Assembly: GCF_022601735.1 (NCBI RefSeq)
Contig: NZ_JAKUMM010000002.1
Location: forward strand, 310,001 to 374,000
DNA: 64,000 bases
Source of the DNA: Atopomonas sediminilitoris
GTDB taxonomy: Bacteria > Pseudomonadota > Gammaproteobacteria > Pseudomonadales > Pseudomonadaceae
Direction of reading: 5' to 3'
The number at the start of each line of letters is the position of its first letter. Positions within the stretch are counted from its first letter, which is position 1. This document shows, one piece after another, positions 56,941 through 64,000 of this stretch. The notes beneath the pieces are model-generated. The model did no database searches. It was given only the letters and a program-made list of their open reading frames with translations, and was not told the origin of the DNA. Both the position numbers and the translations under genes were made by a program.

Positions 56941-58032
56941 TTAGTTCGCAGGGCTGGCTGCCGGCAACTCAAAGTCGGCAATAACCGGCAAGTGGTCAGA
57001 GATTTGCTGTGTGTCGTGCTGGCGAACTTCAGCGGCGCGCTTGCTCAGTCGTGGGCTGTAAAACAAATAGTCCAGGGTGCGGTCAGGGCCGGCGACGGCA
57101 GGGTCGTTGGGGTAATGGGTAAACCAGCGTGCCGCCGCATCGCCACGAGCGGCGCTGATACTAGGGATCATCGGGTAGCGGTTCCACAGCAAGGCCAGTT
57201 CGCTTTCGGCTTGAAAGTACGCGCGCTGTGTCGGCGGCAGCCGCTCAAACTGGCCGGGCGGTAGCAGGTTGAAGTCGCCGCCAATCACCCAGCTTTGCCC
57301 GTTTTGCGTCAGGCTATCGAGCAGGCTGCGGGTCATGGCGACCTGTTGCTGCATGGTGTTATAGCCTTGGGCGAAGGCATCTAAATGGGTGTTGATGGCC
57401 ACCAGTGGCTTGTCGCCCTCTACCGGCAGCTCGCTGAGCAGCAAAGCGCGCTTGAGGTTGAACTGTTGGGTAACCGGGTCAGTCGGGATTAACGGCAACT
57501 GCCGGCGCTCGGCGCTGCTGATGCGGTAGCGGCTTAAGGTGGCCAGCTTCATGCCGACGCTGCCCAAGATGCGTGGGTGCGGCACCCAGGCGGCCTTCCA
57601 GTAAAAGGCCTGACTGCTGCAGGCGTACTCGCTGCCCAGTCGCGCTTGAAGCAAGTTAAGTTGATCTTGATGGTCGGTGGCTTTGGCGCCGTCATGCACT
57701 TCTTGCAGCAGCACAATGTCGGGCTGCACATCGCGAATAATGGCGACCACTTCATCACGGGTACGGGCGATGGCTTGAGCGCTAGGTCGCTCGTCAGGGC
57801 CGCTCTCATCCAGCAGGTCGTACCAGAACACGTAGTCTTTGCCGGCCAGATACTGGATGTTCCAACTCATCACCTTAAGTGTTTGCCCGGCTTGTAGCGT
57901 CGGGGTGTTGCTGGGGCAGTTCAGCGTGGCGGCTTCGCGCGCCTTGGGGTGCCACGTGAGGGTGTAAACCAGCGCTGCCATAATCGCCGCTAAGCTAACT
58001 AGACTTACCAACATGAAGCGTAAAACGCGCAT
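56941..58032 (-). CDS. Endonuclease/exonuclease/phosphatase-family protein, membrane-anchored
   Basis: A 363-residue protein with one N-terminal membrane helix (VLRFMLVSLVSLAAIMAALVYTL), the rest being an EEP (DNase I-like) domain on the periplasmic side. Motifs: MSWNIQY, LLQEVHD, INTHLDA, IGGDFN and SDHLPVI, giving all metal and catalytic residues. It may be a nuclease or a phosphodiesterase acting on phospholipids or sugars. GAGG precedes ATG 58032. It lies 9 bases upstream of the solute-binding protein gene, so the two may be co-transcribed. Confidence 0.9.
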   Translation of the reverse strand: MRVLRFMLVSLVSLAAIMAALVYTLTWHPKAREAATLNCPSNTPTLQAGQTLKVMSWNIQYLAGKDYVFWYDLLDESGPDERPSAQAIARTRDEVVAIIRDVQPDIVLLQEVHDGAKATDHQDQLNLLQARLGSEYACSSQAFYWKAAWVPHPRILGSVGMKLATLSRYRISSAERRQLPLIPTDPVTQQFNLKRALLLSELPVEGDKPLVAINTHLDAFAQGYNTMQQQVAMTRSLLDSLTQNGQSWVIGGDFNLLPPGQFERLPPTQRAYFQAESELALLWNRYPMIPSISAARGDAAARWFTHYPNDPAVAGPDRTLDYLFYSPRLSKRAAEVRQHDTQQISDHLPVIADFELPAASPAN

Positions 58033-58292
58033 GGACAACCTCACTCATGCCCGGGGTGGGCGTCTGTTGGGCTAAAACACGACAGGCGGCGCGGTGCGGC
58101 GAGAAATCAGCCTAGACTCAGTGCAGTCTACTGCGCGACTTAATGTCGGTAGCGATAAAAACGAACAAGCATGGCAGCTTAGCGGATGCACTACCCCTAT
58201 CCCAAGTTAGGTCTTGTCTGCGTGGGTGGGTTGGATGGTAACGCGCGCTGCCGTGCTGACGGTAATCATGGCGGATCACGATGAGGTGAACT

Positions 58293-58532
58293 ATGACAGC
58301 CCCTGTTATCGCCCAAAAGGCGCCGTTTGCGGTCGCGGTTGAAGCTGGGCAAGATTATTTTTGGTGTCGCTGCGGGCGCAGTGGCCAACAGCCGTTTTGC
58401 GATGGCGCCCATCAAGGCACCGGCTTGACCCCGCTCAAGTACCACGCCGAGCAAGCGCAGACACTGTACTTCTGCGGTTGCAAGCACACCGGCAAGCCAC
58501 CACTGTGTGACGGTAGCCACAGTCGCTTGTAA
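58293..58532 (+). CDS. CDGSH iron-sulfur protein (two clusters)
   Basis: A 79-residue protein with two CDGSH-type motifs: CRCGRSGQQPFCDGAH and CGCKHTGKPPLCDGSH. Each should hold a 2Fe-2S cluster through three Cys and one His, as in mitoNEET relatives and bacterial tandem-CDGSH proteins. It is likely a redox or cluster-transfer protein in the cytoplasm. A GAGGTGAACT site precedes ATG 58293. Confidence 0.95.
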   Translation: MTAPVIAQKAPFAVAVEAGQDYFWCRCGRSGQQPFCDGAHQGTGLTPLKYHAEQAQTLYFCGCKHTGKPPLCDGSHSRL

Positions 58533-58600
58533 GCGCGTAGCCTTTAATGCTCACCCGAGCACAATCGGTGCTCGGTGATGGATCAACTAAGGAGCCCTGC

Positions 58601-59434
58601 ATGCCCCGCAAGGTGTTTGCCAGTCATGTGTTTGAACGCAAAGTCGTGGTGGTGACCGGCGGCTGTGCAGGTATTGGTCGCGCGTTGGTGAAGCGCTTTG
58701 CCATTGCGGGCGCTAAGTTGGTTATCTTGGATTTAAACGCCGAAGCCTTGGCCAGCTTGGCGCAGCACTTACGCGATCACCACAACGTTGAGGCCAGTAC
58801 TTACGTGTGTGATGTGTCGGATGCCGAACGCGTGAGTGAGGTGTTCCGCCAAGTGATCGAGCAGCATGGTGGCGTTGATGTGTTGGTCAATAACGCCGGT
58901 ATCACCCATCGCTCTACCTTTGCGCAAACCTCGCTCAAGGTGCTGCAACGTATCATGCAGGTGAACTACTTTGGCGCAGTGTTTTGCACCCAAGCGGCGT
59001 TGCCGAGTTTGATTCAGCGACAAGGGCAGGTGATTGTCCTCAGCTCGCTGTCAGGCTTTGCGCCTTTGCTCTATCGCAGCGCCTACAACGCCAGTAAGCA
59101 TGCGCTGCATGGCTTATTTGACACCCTGCGGGTTGAACTTAAAGACTCCGGCGTGAATGTGATGCTGGTCTGCCCGGGCTTTACCGCCACCGATATCCGT
59201 AAGAATGCGCTGGTCGGCGACGGCTCGGTCACCCATCAGCCGCCGTTGGCTATGGGCAAGGTGTTGTCGGCGCAAGATGTTGCCGAAGCAATCTATACCG
59301 GCGCATTGAAGCGTAAGCGCTTGTTGGTGTTGTCGAATGTGGATTGGCGCGCGCGCTTGCTGGCGCGTTTCTTCCCGCGGGTGTTTGAGCGTTTGCTGCT
59401 GCCACGCCTCTCGGGGCTTAAGCCACGGCAGTAG
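58601..59434 (+). CDS. Short-chain dehydrogenase/reductase
   Basis: A 277-residue classical SDR. The cofactor loop is VVTGGCAGIGRAL, the NNAG segment is VLVNNAGITH, and the catalytic Ser-Tyr-Lys set is in LSSLSGFAPLLYRSAYNASKHAL. The C-terminus has a hydrophobic, basic end (RARLLARFFPRVFERLLLPRL) that may associate with the membrane. Substrate unknown; similar enzymes act on lipids. AAGGAG precedes ATG 58601. Confidence 0.92.
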   Translation: MPRKVFASHVFERKVVVVTGGCAGIGRALVKRFAIAGAKLVILDLNAEALASLAQHLRDHHNVEASTYVCDVSDAERVSEVFRQVIEQHGGVDVLVNNAGITHRSTFAQTSLKVLQRIMQVNYFGAVFCTQAALPSLIQRQGQVIVLSSLSGFAPLLYRSAYNASKHALHGLFDTLRVELKDSGVNVMLVCPGFTATDIRKNALVGDGSVTHQPPLAMGKVLSAQDVAEAIYTGALKRKRLLVLSNVDWRARLLARFFPRVFERLLLPRLSGLKPRQ

Positions 59435-59443
59435 CGTGAGCGC

Positions 59444-60418
59444 TTAAACGGCGAGGGGCGCAGTGCCTTGCAGCACGTGGGCAAACTGCGCGCTGTCGAT
59501 ATTGCCGCCGGTGATGATGACGCCCACCTCTTGGCCGTGATGTTGCGCGCGTTCTTGCAATGCCGCGGCTAAACTGGCCGCGCCAGCGCCTTCAGCGGCG
59601 TTGTGGGTGCTGCGAAACAATAGCTGCATGGCCGTGGCGATTTCCGCATCGCTCACCGTCACAATCCGTTCAACGCCGGCCAATATGGCCGCCAAGGCAT
59701 TGCTGTCGGGCGTACTGCAGGCTAAGCCGTCGGCCAGTAGCGTGGTGGCGGGGGCGCAGGTGGCGGTGCCGTGCATAAATGACAGCGCATACGCCGGCGC
59801 ATGCTGCGAAACCACACCAATGATTTGCACAGGGTGCTTGAGTGCCGCCCGCGCCGCGAGCATGGCGCAAATGCCCGACCCCATGCCGATGGGCACGTAC
59901 ACCTTGGCTAATTGCGGGGCGGCTTGCAGCAGTTCAAGGCAATAACTGGCCACGCCTGCGACCAAGTGCGGATGAAACGACGGCACGCTGTGCAGTCCGT
60001 GCTGCTCGGCCAGCGTGGCGGCGTGTTCGCGCGCGGCTTGAAAGTCGTCGCCGTGCTCGATCAGCTCTGCGCCTAAGCTCTGCATGGCGGCATTCTTTTC
60101 GCGGCTGTTACCGTGGGGCACCACAATTTGCAGGGCTAAGGCGTGTTGGGCACAGGCAAAGGCCAGCGATTGTCCGTGATTGCCACGTGTGGCACTGATG
60201 ATGCCGCGTATCTTGGGCTCGCGCTGGCGCAGCTGCTCAAGGTAATACAGGCCACCGCGCTGCTTAAACGCGCCGAGGCTGCCGTGGTTTTCATGCTTGA
60301 CCCACACCGGCGTGCCGAGCGCTTGCGCCAGTAACGGCCAGCGATATTGCGCGGTGGGTTTTAAGTGGCGGTAGACCACTTCGGCAGCGCGTTGTAGTTC
60401 CTGGGCGTCGGGCAGCAT
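59444..60418 (-). CDS. PLP-dependent threonine/serine dehydratase family protein
   Basis: A 324-residue fold-type II PLP enzyme. The PLP lysine is in HENHGSLGAFKQRGG, the phosphate-binding loop in VPIGMGSGICAML, and SATRGNHGQSLAFA gives the substrate loop. It lacks the C-terminal ACT regulatory domain of biosynthetic IlvA, so a catabolic threonine dehydratase or serine racemase-like activity is likely. It lies 46 bases downstream of the deacetylase-like gene on the same strand. Confidence 0.88.
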   Translation of the reverse strand: MLPDAQELQRAAEVVYRHLKPTAQYRWPLLAQALGTPVWVKHENHGSLGAFKQRGGLYYLEQLRQREPKIRGIISATRGNHGQSLAFACAQHALALQIVVPHGNSREKNAAMQSLGAELIEHGDDFQAAREHAATLAEQHGLHSVPSFHPHLVAGVASYCLELLQAAPQLAKVYVPIGMGSGICAMLAARAALKHPVQIIGVVSQHAPAYALSFMHGTATCAPATTLLADGLACSTPDSNALAAILAGVERIVTVSDAEIATAMQLLFRSTHNAAEGAGAASLAAALQERAQHHGQEVGVIITGGNIDSAQFAHVLQGTAPLAV

Positions 60419-60464
60419 GCAACCTCCTTGGCGAGTCTGGGTTCACCTTAGAGGGCGCGCTGTG

Positions 60465-61385
60465 CTAACCCAAGGCACAGTCGCGCCAAACCTCGGCAGC
60501 ACAGTGGTGGACGATGCCGTGCCGGCGGGCCAGCGCATGCCGGTCGCGATCATAGCCGCCGCCGATCACCGCCATGATCGGAATCTGCGCCTGCACCGCC
60601 CGGGTAAACACCAAGCGGTCACGCGCGTGCAGACCGTGGTCGGTCAGTTTGAGGTAGCCCAGCGCGTCGTGCTGATGCACGTCGGCCCCGGCGTCGTACA
60701 CGATGAAGTCCGGCTGGGTGAGTGGCAGCAGGTAGTCTAGGGCTTGTTCGAGGGTGTGCAGGTAGTCCGCATCGCCCATGCCCATCGGCAGACCGATATC
60801 CCAATCCGATAAGGCTTTACGCGCGGGGTAGTTCTTCTCGCAATGCAGGCTGACGGTGATCGCCTCCGGCACATCGGCCAAAATGCGCGCGGTGCCGTCG
60901 CCTTGATGCACATCGCAGTCAATGATCAACACCCGCTGGGCGCGGCCGGTGTGCAGCAGCTCTAAGGCGACAATCGCCAGGTCATTAAAGATGCAAAAGC
61001 CGGCGGGATAATCGAAGTGCGCGTGGTGGGTGCCGCCGGCCAAGTGGCAGGCCATGCCATGTTGCAGGGCTAATTCGGCGGTCAGTAGCGAGCCGCCGAC
61101 AGCGCGCACGGTGCGTTGCGCCAAGGCCTGTGACCAAGGCAGACCTAAACGGCGCAGCTGCTCGGGGGCTAGGGTGCCGTTCATGTAGCGCTGGATATAC
61201 TCAGGGCAATGCGCGCGCGCCAGTTGCGCTTGGCTGGGCAGCTGCGGCTGATACAGCTGACAGCGATCGAGCAAGCCCGTGTGCGCCAGATGCTCGTGCA
61301 ACAGGCGAAACTTCTCCATCGGGAAGCGGTGTTCGCCCGGAAACGGCGGGCTGTATTCAGGGTGGTAAACCAGCGGTAACGGCAT
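60465..61385 (-). CDS. Histone-deacetylase superfamily protein
   Basis: A 306-residue enzyme of the arginase/deacetylase fold. Zinc and catalytic residues are in GGTHHAHFD, IIDCDVHQGDGTA, SLHCEKNYP, and YDAGADVHQHDALGYLKLT. Bacterial members deacetylate polyamines or small molecules, including acetoin-utilisation-type proteins. The true substrate is open. ATG 61385 (MPLPLVYHPEYSPPFP) was chosen as the family start. Confidence 0.92.
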   Translation of the reverse strand: MPLPLVYHPEYSPPFPGEHRFPMEKFRLLHEHLAHTGLLDRCQLYQPQLPSQAQLARAHCPEYIQRYMNGTLAPEQLRRLGLPWSQALAQRTVRAVGGSLLTAELALQHGMACHLAGGTHHAHFDYPAGFCIFNDLAIVALELLHTGRAQRVLIIDCDVHQGDGTARILADVPEAITVSLHCEKNYPARKALSDWDIGLPMGMGDADYLHTLEQALDYLLPLTQPDFIVYDAGADVHQHDALGYLKLTDHGLHARDRLVFTRAVQAQIPIMAVIGGGYDRDRHALARRHGIVHHCAAEVWRDCALG

Positions 61386-61532
61386 GTACACAAGCTCTAA
61401 TGCGATGGCTGACACTGTACTGCAAAGCGCGCGGCTGTCGCCTAAAACCGCGCTGGGCTAACATGGCGCGGCTAAAAACGTACCGCCGCTTCAGCGCGGC
61501 GTGGATTGATCGATGGGAAGTGAGGAAAGCAC

Positions 61533-62402
61533 ATGTCGCAAGTATTGTCGGATTTGGTAAGCCTGCTGAGCTTAGAACCCATCGAGGAAAACCTGTTTCG
61601 CGGTGCCAGCCAAGATCTCGGCTTTCGCCAGTTGTTCGGCGGTCAAGTGCTGGGCCAGTCGCTGTCGTCCGCCAGCCAGACGGTGGCGGCAACGCGGCAT
61701 GTGCATTCGCTGCATGGCTATTTCTTGCGTCCGGGCGATGCCAGTATTCCGGTGGTGTACACCGTCGATGCCGTCCGCGATGGCGGGAGTTTCTCCACTC
61801 GCCGCGTCACGGCCATCCAAAAAGGTAAGCCAATCTTCACGTGCATGGCGTCATTTCAGGATGAGGAAGAGGGCTTCCATCATCAACTGCCAATGCCTGA
61901 AGTCGATGGACCAGAAAACTATAAATCAGAGGTCGAGCTGGCGCGCATGGTGGCCGGCATGATTCCGGAGCGCATGCGCGAGCGCTTCACCAGTGAAAAG
62001 CCGATCGAAATCCGCCCCGTTACCTTGATCAACCCGTTCGCGCCCAAGCCGTGCGAGCCGGTCAAGTACGTGTGGTTTAAGGCTGACGGTGTGCTGCCGG
62101 ATGATCCACACCTGCATAAGTACCTGCTGGCCTATGCCTCGGACTTCAACTTGCTGACTACTTCGATGCAGCCGCATGGCGTCAGTGTGTTCCAGAAGTT
62201 CATGCAGGTGGCGAGCTTGGATCATGCGATTTGGTTCCACCGTGATCTGCGCATGGATGACTGGCTGCTGTACGCCATGGACAGCCCTTGGGCCGGCAAT
62301 GCACGGGGCTTTTCGCGGGCGTCGATCTTTAATCGCCAAGGCCAACTGGTCGCCAGCGTGGCACAAGAAGGCCTGACCCGCGTGCGCGAAGATTGGCGTT
62401 AA
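61533..62402 (+). CDS. tesB: Acyl-CoA thioesterase II
   Basis: A 289-residue double-hotdog thioesterase hydrolysing acyl-CoA. The N-terminal hotdog has FRGASQDLGFRQLFGGQVLGQSLSSASQTV and HSLHGYFLRPGD; the second has LTTSMQPHG and ASLDHAIWFHRDLRMDDWLLY, with the catalytic Asp in the last motif. Start ATG 61533 follows GTGAGGAAAGC. The next gene begins 20 bases after its stop. Confidence 0.95.
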   Translation: MSQVLSDLVSLLSLEPIEENLFRGASQDLGFRQLFGGQVLGQSLSSASQTVAATRHVHSLHGYFLRPGDASIPVVYTVDAVRDGGSFSTRRVTAIQKGKPIFTCMASFQDEEEGFHHQLPMPEVDGPENYKSEVELARMVAGMIPERMRERFTSEKPIEIRPVTLINPFAPKPCEPVKYVWFKADGVLPDDPHLHKYLLAYASDFNLLTTSMQPHGVSVFQKFMQVASLDHAIWFHRDLRMDDWLLYAMDSPWAGNARGFSRASIFNRQGQLVASVAQEGLTRVREDWR

Positions 62403-62422
62403 TTCATCAACAAGGTTTACCC

Positions 62423-62947
62423 ATGACACATTTACGCCGCGCCACCATTGGCTTGGTTAACCCGAAAACACCGGTCAATGTCGGTAGCGTCATGCGCGCT
62501 TCTGGCTGCTATCGGGTCGACAGCGTGTTTTACACCGGCCAGCGTTACGCACTGGCGGCCAAAGCCAGCGGGCAGTACAACATCGACACGCAAAAAGCGG
62601 CCAAGAGCATTCCGCTGCAAGGCGTTGAGTCTTTGCTCGATGCCGTGCCGCCAGGGGCCAAAATTGTTTGCGTGGATTTAGTCGTGGGCGCCACGCCCTT
62701 GCCGGTGTTTGAGCATCCGGACGATGCGTTTTATATCTTCGGCCCTGAAGATGGCGACATTCCACAAGCCTTGATCGATGTGGCCGATGCGGTGGTGTAT
62801 GTGCCCACGGTGGGCTGCATGAACTTGGCCGCCTCGGTCAACGTCTTGCTGTATGACCGCCTGGCCAAGTCAACGGATGTGCAAGCCGATGATGAGTTGA
62901 TCAAGCAAAGCCGCAATAACAACAACCGCACCCAAGTTAAGCGCTAA
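62423..62947 (+). CDS. SPOUT-family RNA methyltransferase (TrmH-like)
   Basis: A 174-residue enzyme with the trefoil-knot methyltransferase pattern: NPKTPVNVGSVMRASGCY (motif 1), YIFGPEDGDIPQ (motif 2) and VPTVGCMNLAASVNVLLYDR (motif 3, SAM binding). It probably adds a 2'-O-methyl group to tRNA or rRNA; the target base cannot be named. It starts at ATG 62423 with AAGG before it, right after tesB. Confidence 0.9.
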   Translation: MTHLRRATIGLVNPKTPVNVGSVMRASGCYRVDSVFYTGQRYALAAKASGQYNIDTQKAAKSIPLQGVESLLDAVPPGAKIVCVDLVVGATPLPVFEHPDDAFYIFGPEDGDIPQALIDVADAVVYVPTVGCMNLAASVNVLLYDRLAKSTDVQADDELIKQSRNNNNRTQVKR

Positions 62948-63020
62948 GCCGCCAGGGCTGTTACAGCGGCACAGAGCTAAGCGAGGCGCGACGGCAGCGT
63001 CTAAGGCAGGCAGGGCGGGA

Positions 63021-63809
63021 TCAAGGCGTGGCGCTGTGCTCGTTGGGCGTGTCATCCAGACTGATTAAGCGTTGTTGCGCAAGGTCGTTGATGGCTTGGT
63101 TGATCGCCTGCTGCTGTGCTTCGGGCAGGTTTTTTGAGCACATCAAGTAACGAGCGTTGCCACTGGGGATATCGGCAAAACGCACGGCCAGCAGTTGGCT
63201 GCTAGGAATCTTGAGCTCTTCTAGTAAATAACTGGTTTCCAAACGATCGGCGACAATCACGTCAACACGCTTGGCCAACAAGCGTTGAATGCTGTTTTGT
63301 ACCGACTTGGCAGTGTGGTCATTAGGGATTTTGCTTTTTTGCAGCAGTTGATCGAGCTCGACGCCGTAAGAAAAACCGTCCACCAAGCCGATACGGTAAG
63401 GCGCCTGAAGTAGCCCGCGAAAGCTAGCAAAGCCCATCAGTCGATTGGCTTCTGCTTGGCGTACCAGCAGCCACATCGGTGCGTCGTGATGGATCGGCTG
63501 AGAGAACCACGCCAGTGCTTCACGCTCAGGGGTTTTAAACCAACCGACGCTGCAAAAAGGCCTCTGCTTGCGCTCTAGGGCATGCAGAATGCGCGGTGGC
63601 GGCAGGCTGCGCGGTTTGGGGCTAAGCCCTGCGGTTTGCAAAATCAGTAAGCTGCGCGCGAGTAAGAAACCGCTCGGTTGCTGCGCGTGGGTGAAGTAAT
63701 AAGGCGGCTTCTCGATGTAATACAGCGGCAGTGACGTGTCGGTGTCACTGGCCGCAGCGTTGAGAGTGAGACCGAGTAATAGCAGTCCAAGTAACGGCCA
63801 TTTGTGCAT
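63021..63809 (-). CDS. Periplasmic solute-binding protein-like
   Basis: A 262-residue exported protein: signal peptide MHKWPLLGLLLLGLTLNAAA, then an SBP_bac_3-like fold (LPLYYIEKPPYYFTHAQQPSGFLLARSLLIL; FCSVGWFKTPEREALAWFSQPI; VDVIVADRLETSYLLEEL). This short, stand-alone type often follows sensory genes; no permease is beside it. The ligand is unknown. Confidence 0.85.
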   Translation of the reverse strand: MHKWPLLGLLLLGLTLNAAASDTDTSLPLYYIEKPPYYFTHAQQPSGFLLARSLLILQTAGLSPKPRSLPPPRILHALERKQRPFCSVGWFKTPEREALAWFSQPIHHDAPMWLLVRQAEANRLMGFASFRGLLQAPYRIGLVDGFSYGVELDQLLQKSKIPNDHTAKSVQNSIQRLLAKRVDVIVADRLETSYLLEELKIPSSQLLAVRFADIPSGNARYLMCSKNLPEAQQQAINQAINDLAQQRLISLDDTPNEHSATP

Positions 63810-63865
63810 GCTATTCGCCTTAAAACGTGAGCGCTAAGGGTAGCGCTCACGGGTGGTTTGTCACT

Positions 63866-64000
63866 TTAATGTAGCTTGAGTCTAGGCTCAGTGCTGCGTC
63901 CTAGTCGATCACTAAGCATTAATAATGCGGTGCGAAACCAGCCAAACAGGGCGGCTTGGTGCAAACGGTAGAGTGACACATAAAACCAGCGGGCTAGACG
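63866..64000 (-). CDS. C-terminal part of a gene running out of the window
   Basis: An open frame enters from the right edge and stops at TAA 63866-63868, giving 44 residues (RLARWFYVSLYRLHQAALFG.. to ..RSTEPRLKLH). It is rich in aromatic and basic residues with a hydrophobic centre, possibly a membrane-associated tail. I do not recognise the family. The 56 bases between it and the solute-binding protein gene hold no clear terminator. Confidence 0.55.
   Translation of the reverse strand, partial: RLARWFYVSLYRLHQAALFGWFRTALLMLSDRLGRSTEPRLKLH

Overview
The window reads as chromosome of a Pseudomonas-like gammaproteobacterium (Pseudomonadales). The basis is GC-rich coding sequence and gene orders known from Pseudomonas: thiI/typA/glnA, glnA - two DUF4124 genes - ntrB - ntrC, uvrA - MFS - ssb, the five-gene glycine-catabolism operon next to its GcsR-type activator, and the zinc-operon genes beside a YbbN-type thioredoxin. 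I cannot name the species. No rRNA, tRNA, CRISPR array or intact transposase was seen.

Layout: 1-3185 holds two histidine kinases joined by a 4-base overlap, with no response regulator in view. 3270-4502 carries a pseudouridine-synthase-like protein that lacks the usual catalytic Asp, and a DUF1456 protein. 4582-13824 is translation and nitrogen control: typA, thiI, glnA with a sigma-54 promoter and phased NtrC sites, two periplasmic DUF4124 proteins, and ntrB/ntrC with its own NtrC site. 13901-18819 is uvrA, a YajR-like transporter and ssb.

18884-24522 is an AT-richer accessory island between the ssb terminator and the gcv operon terminator. It holds a two-gene McrBC-like module: an AAA+ ATPase with a long coiled coil, and a DUF2357/PD-(D/E)XK nuclease. 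It also has a lone AbrB-like antitoxin gene, probable insertion-sequence ends and a small broken reading frame. This is the most likely place for a little-described defence system.

24578-33442 is the glycine/serine unit gcvH-gcvP-glyA-sdaA-gcvT under a GcsR-like sigma-54 activator. One clear sigma-54 promoter and three 18-bp candidate activator sites lie between gcsR and gcvH. 33583-35428 carries two nucleotide-sugar-type dehydrogenase/epimerase genes. 35418-41140 is a catabolic operon of unknown substrate (FAD dehydrogenase, ThDP enzyme, FMN hydroxy-acid oxidase) divergent from an AraC/OruR-type regulator, with two perfect 16-bp repeats in the shared promoter region.

41204-64000 is mostly housekeeping or accessory metabolism: a SirB2-like membrane protein, an OmpW porin, a zinc-type operon with a Zur-like box, an AraC regulator with a possible small RNA beside it, a YbbN-like thioredoxin, a methyltransferase, a YbaY-type lipoprotein, a TSUP exporter, a MAPEG protein, a cation-efflux pump, HrpB helicase, two solute-binding proteins, an EEP nuclease/phosphatase-fold protein, a CDGSH protein, an SDR, a PLP dehydratase, an HDAC-family deacetylase, TesB and a SPOUT methyltransferase. 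The window ends inside a further minus-strand gene.
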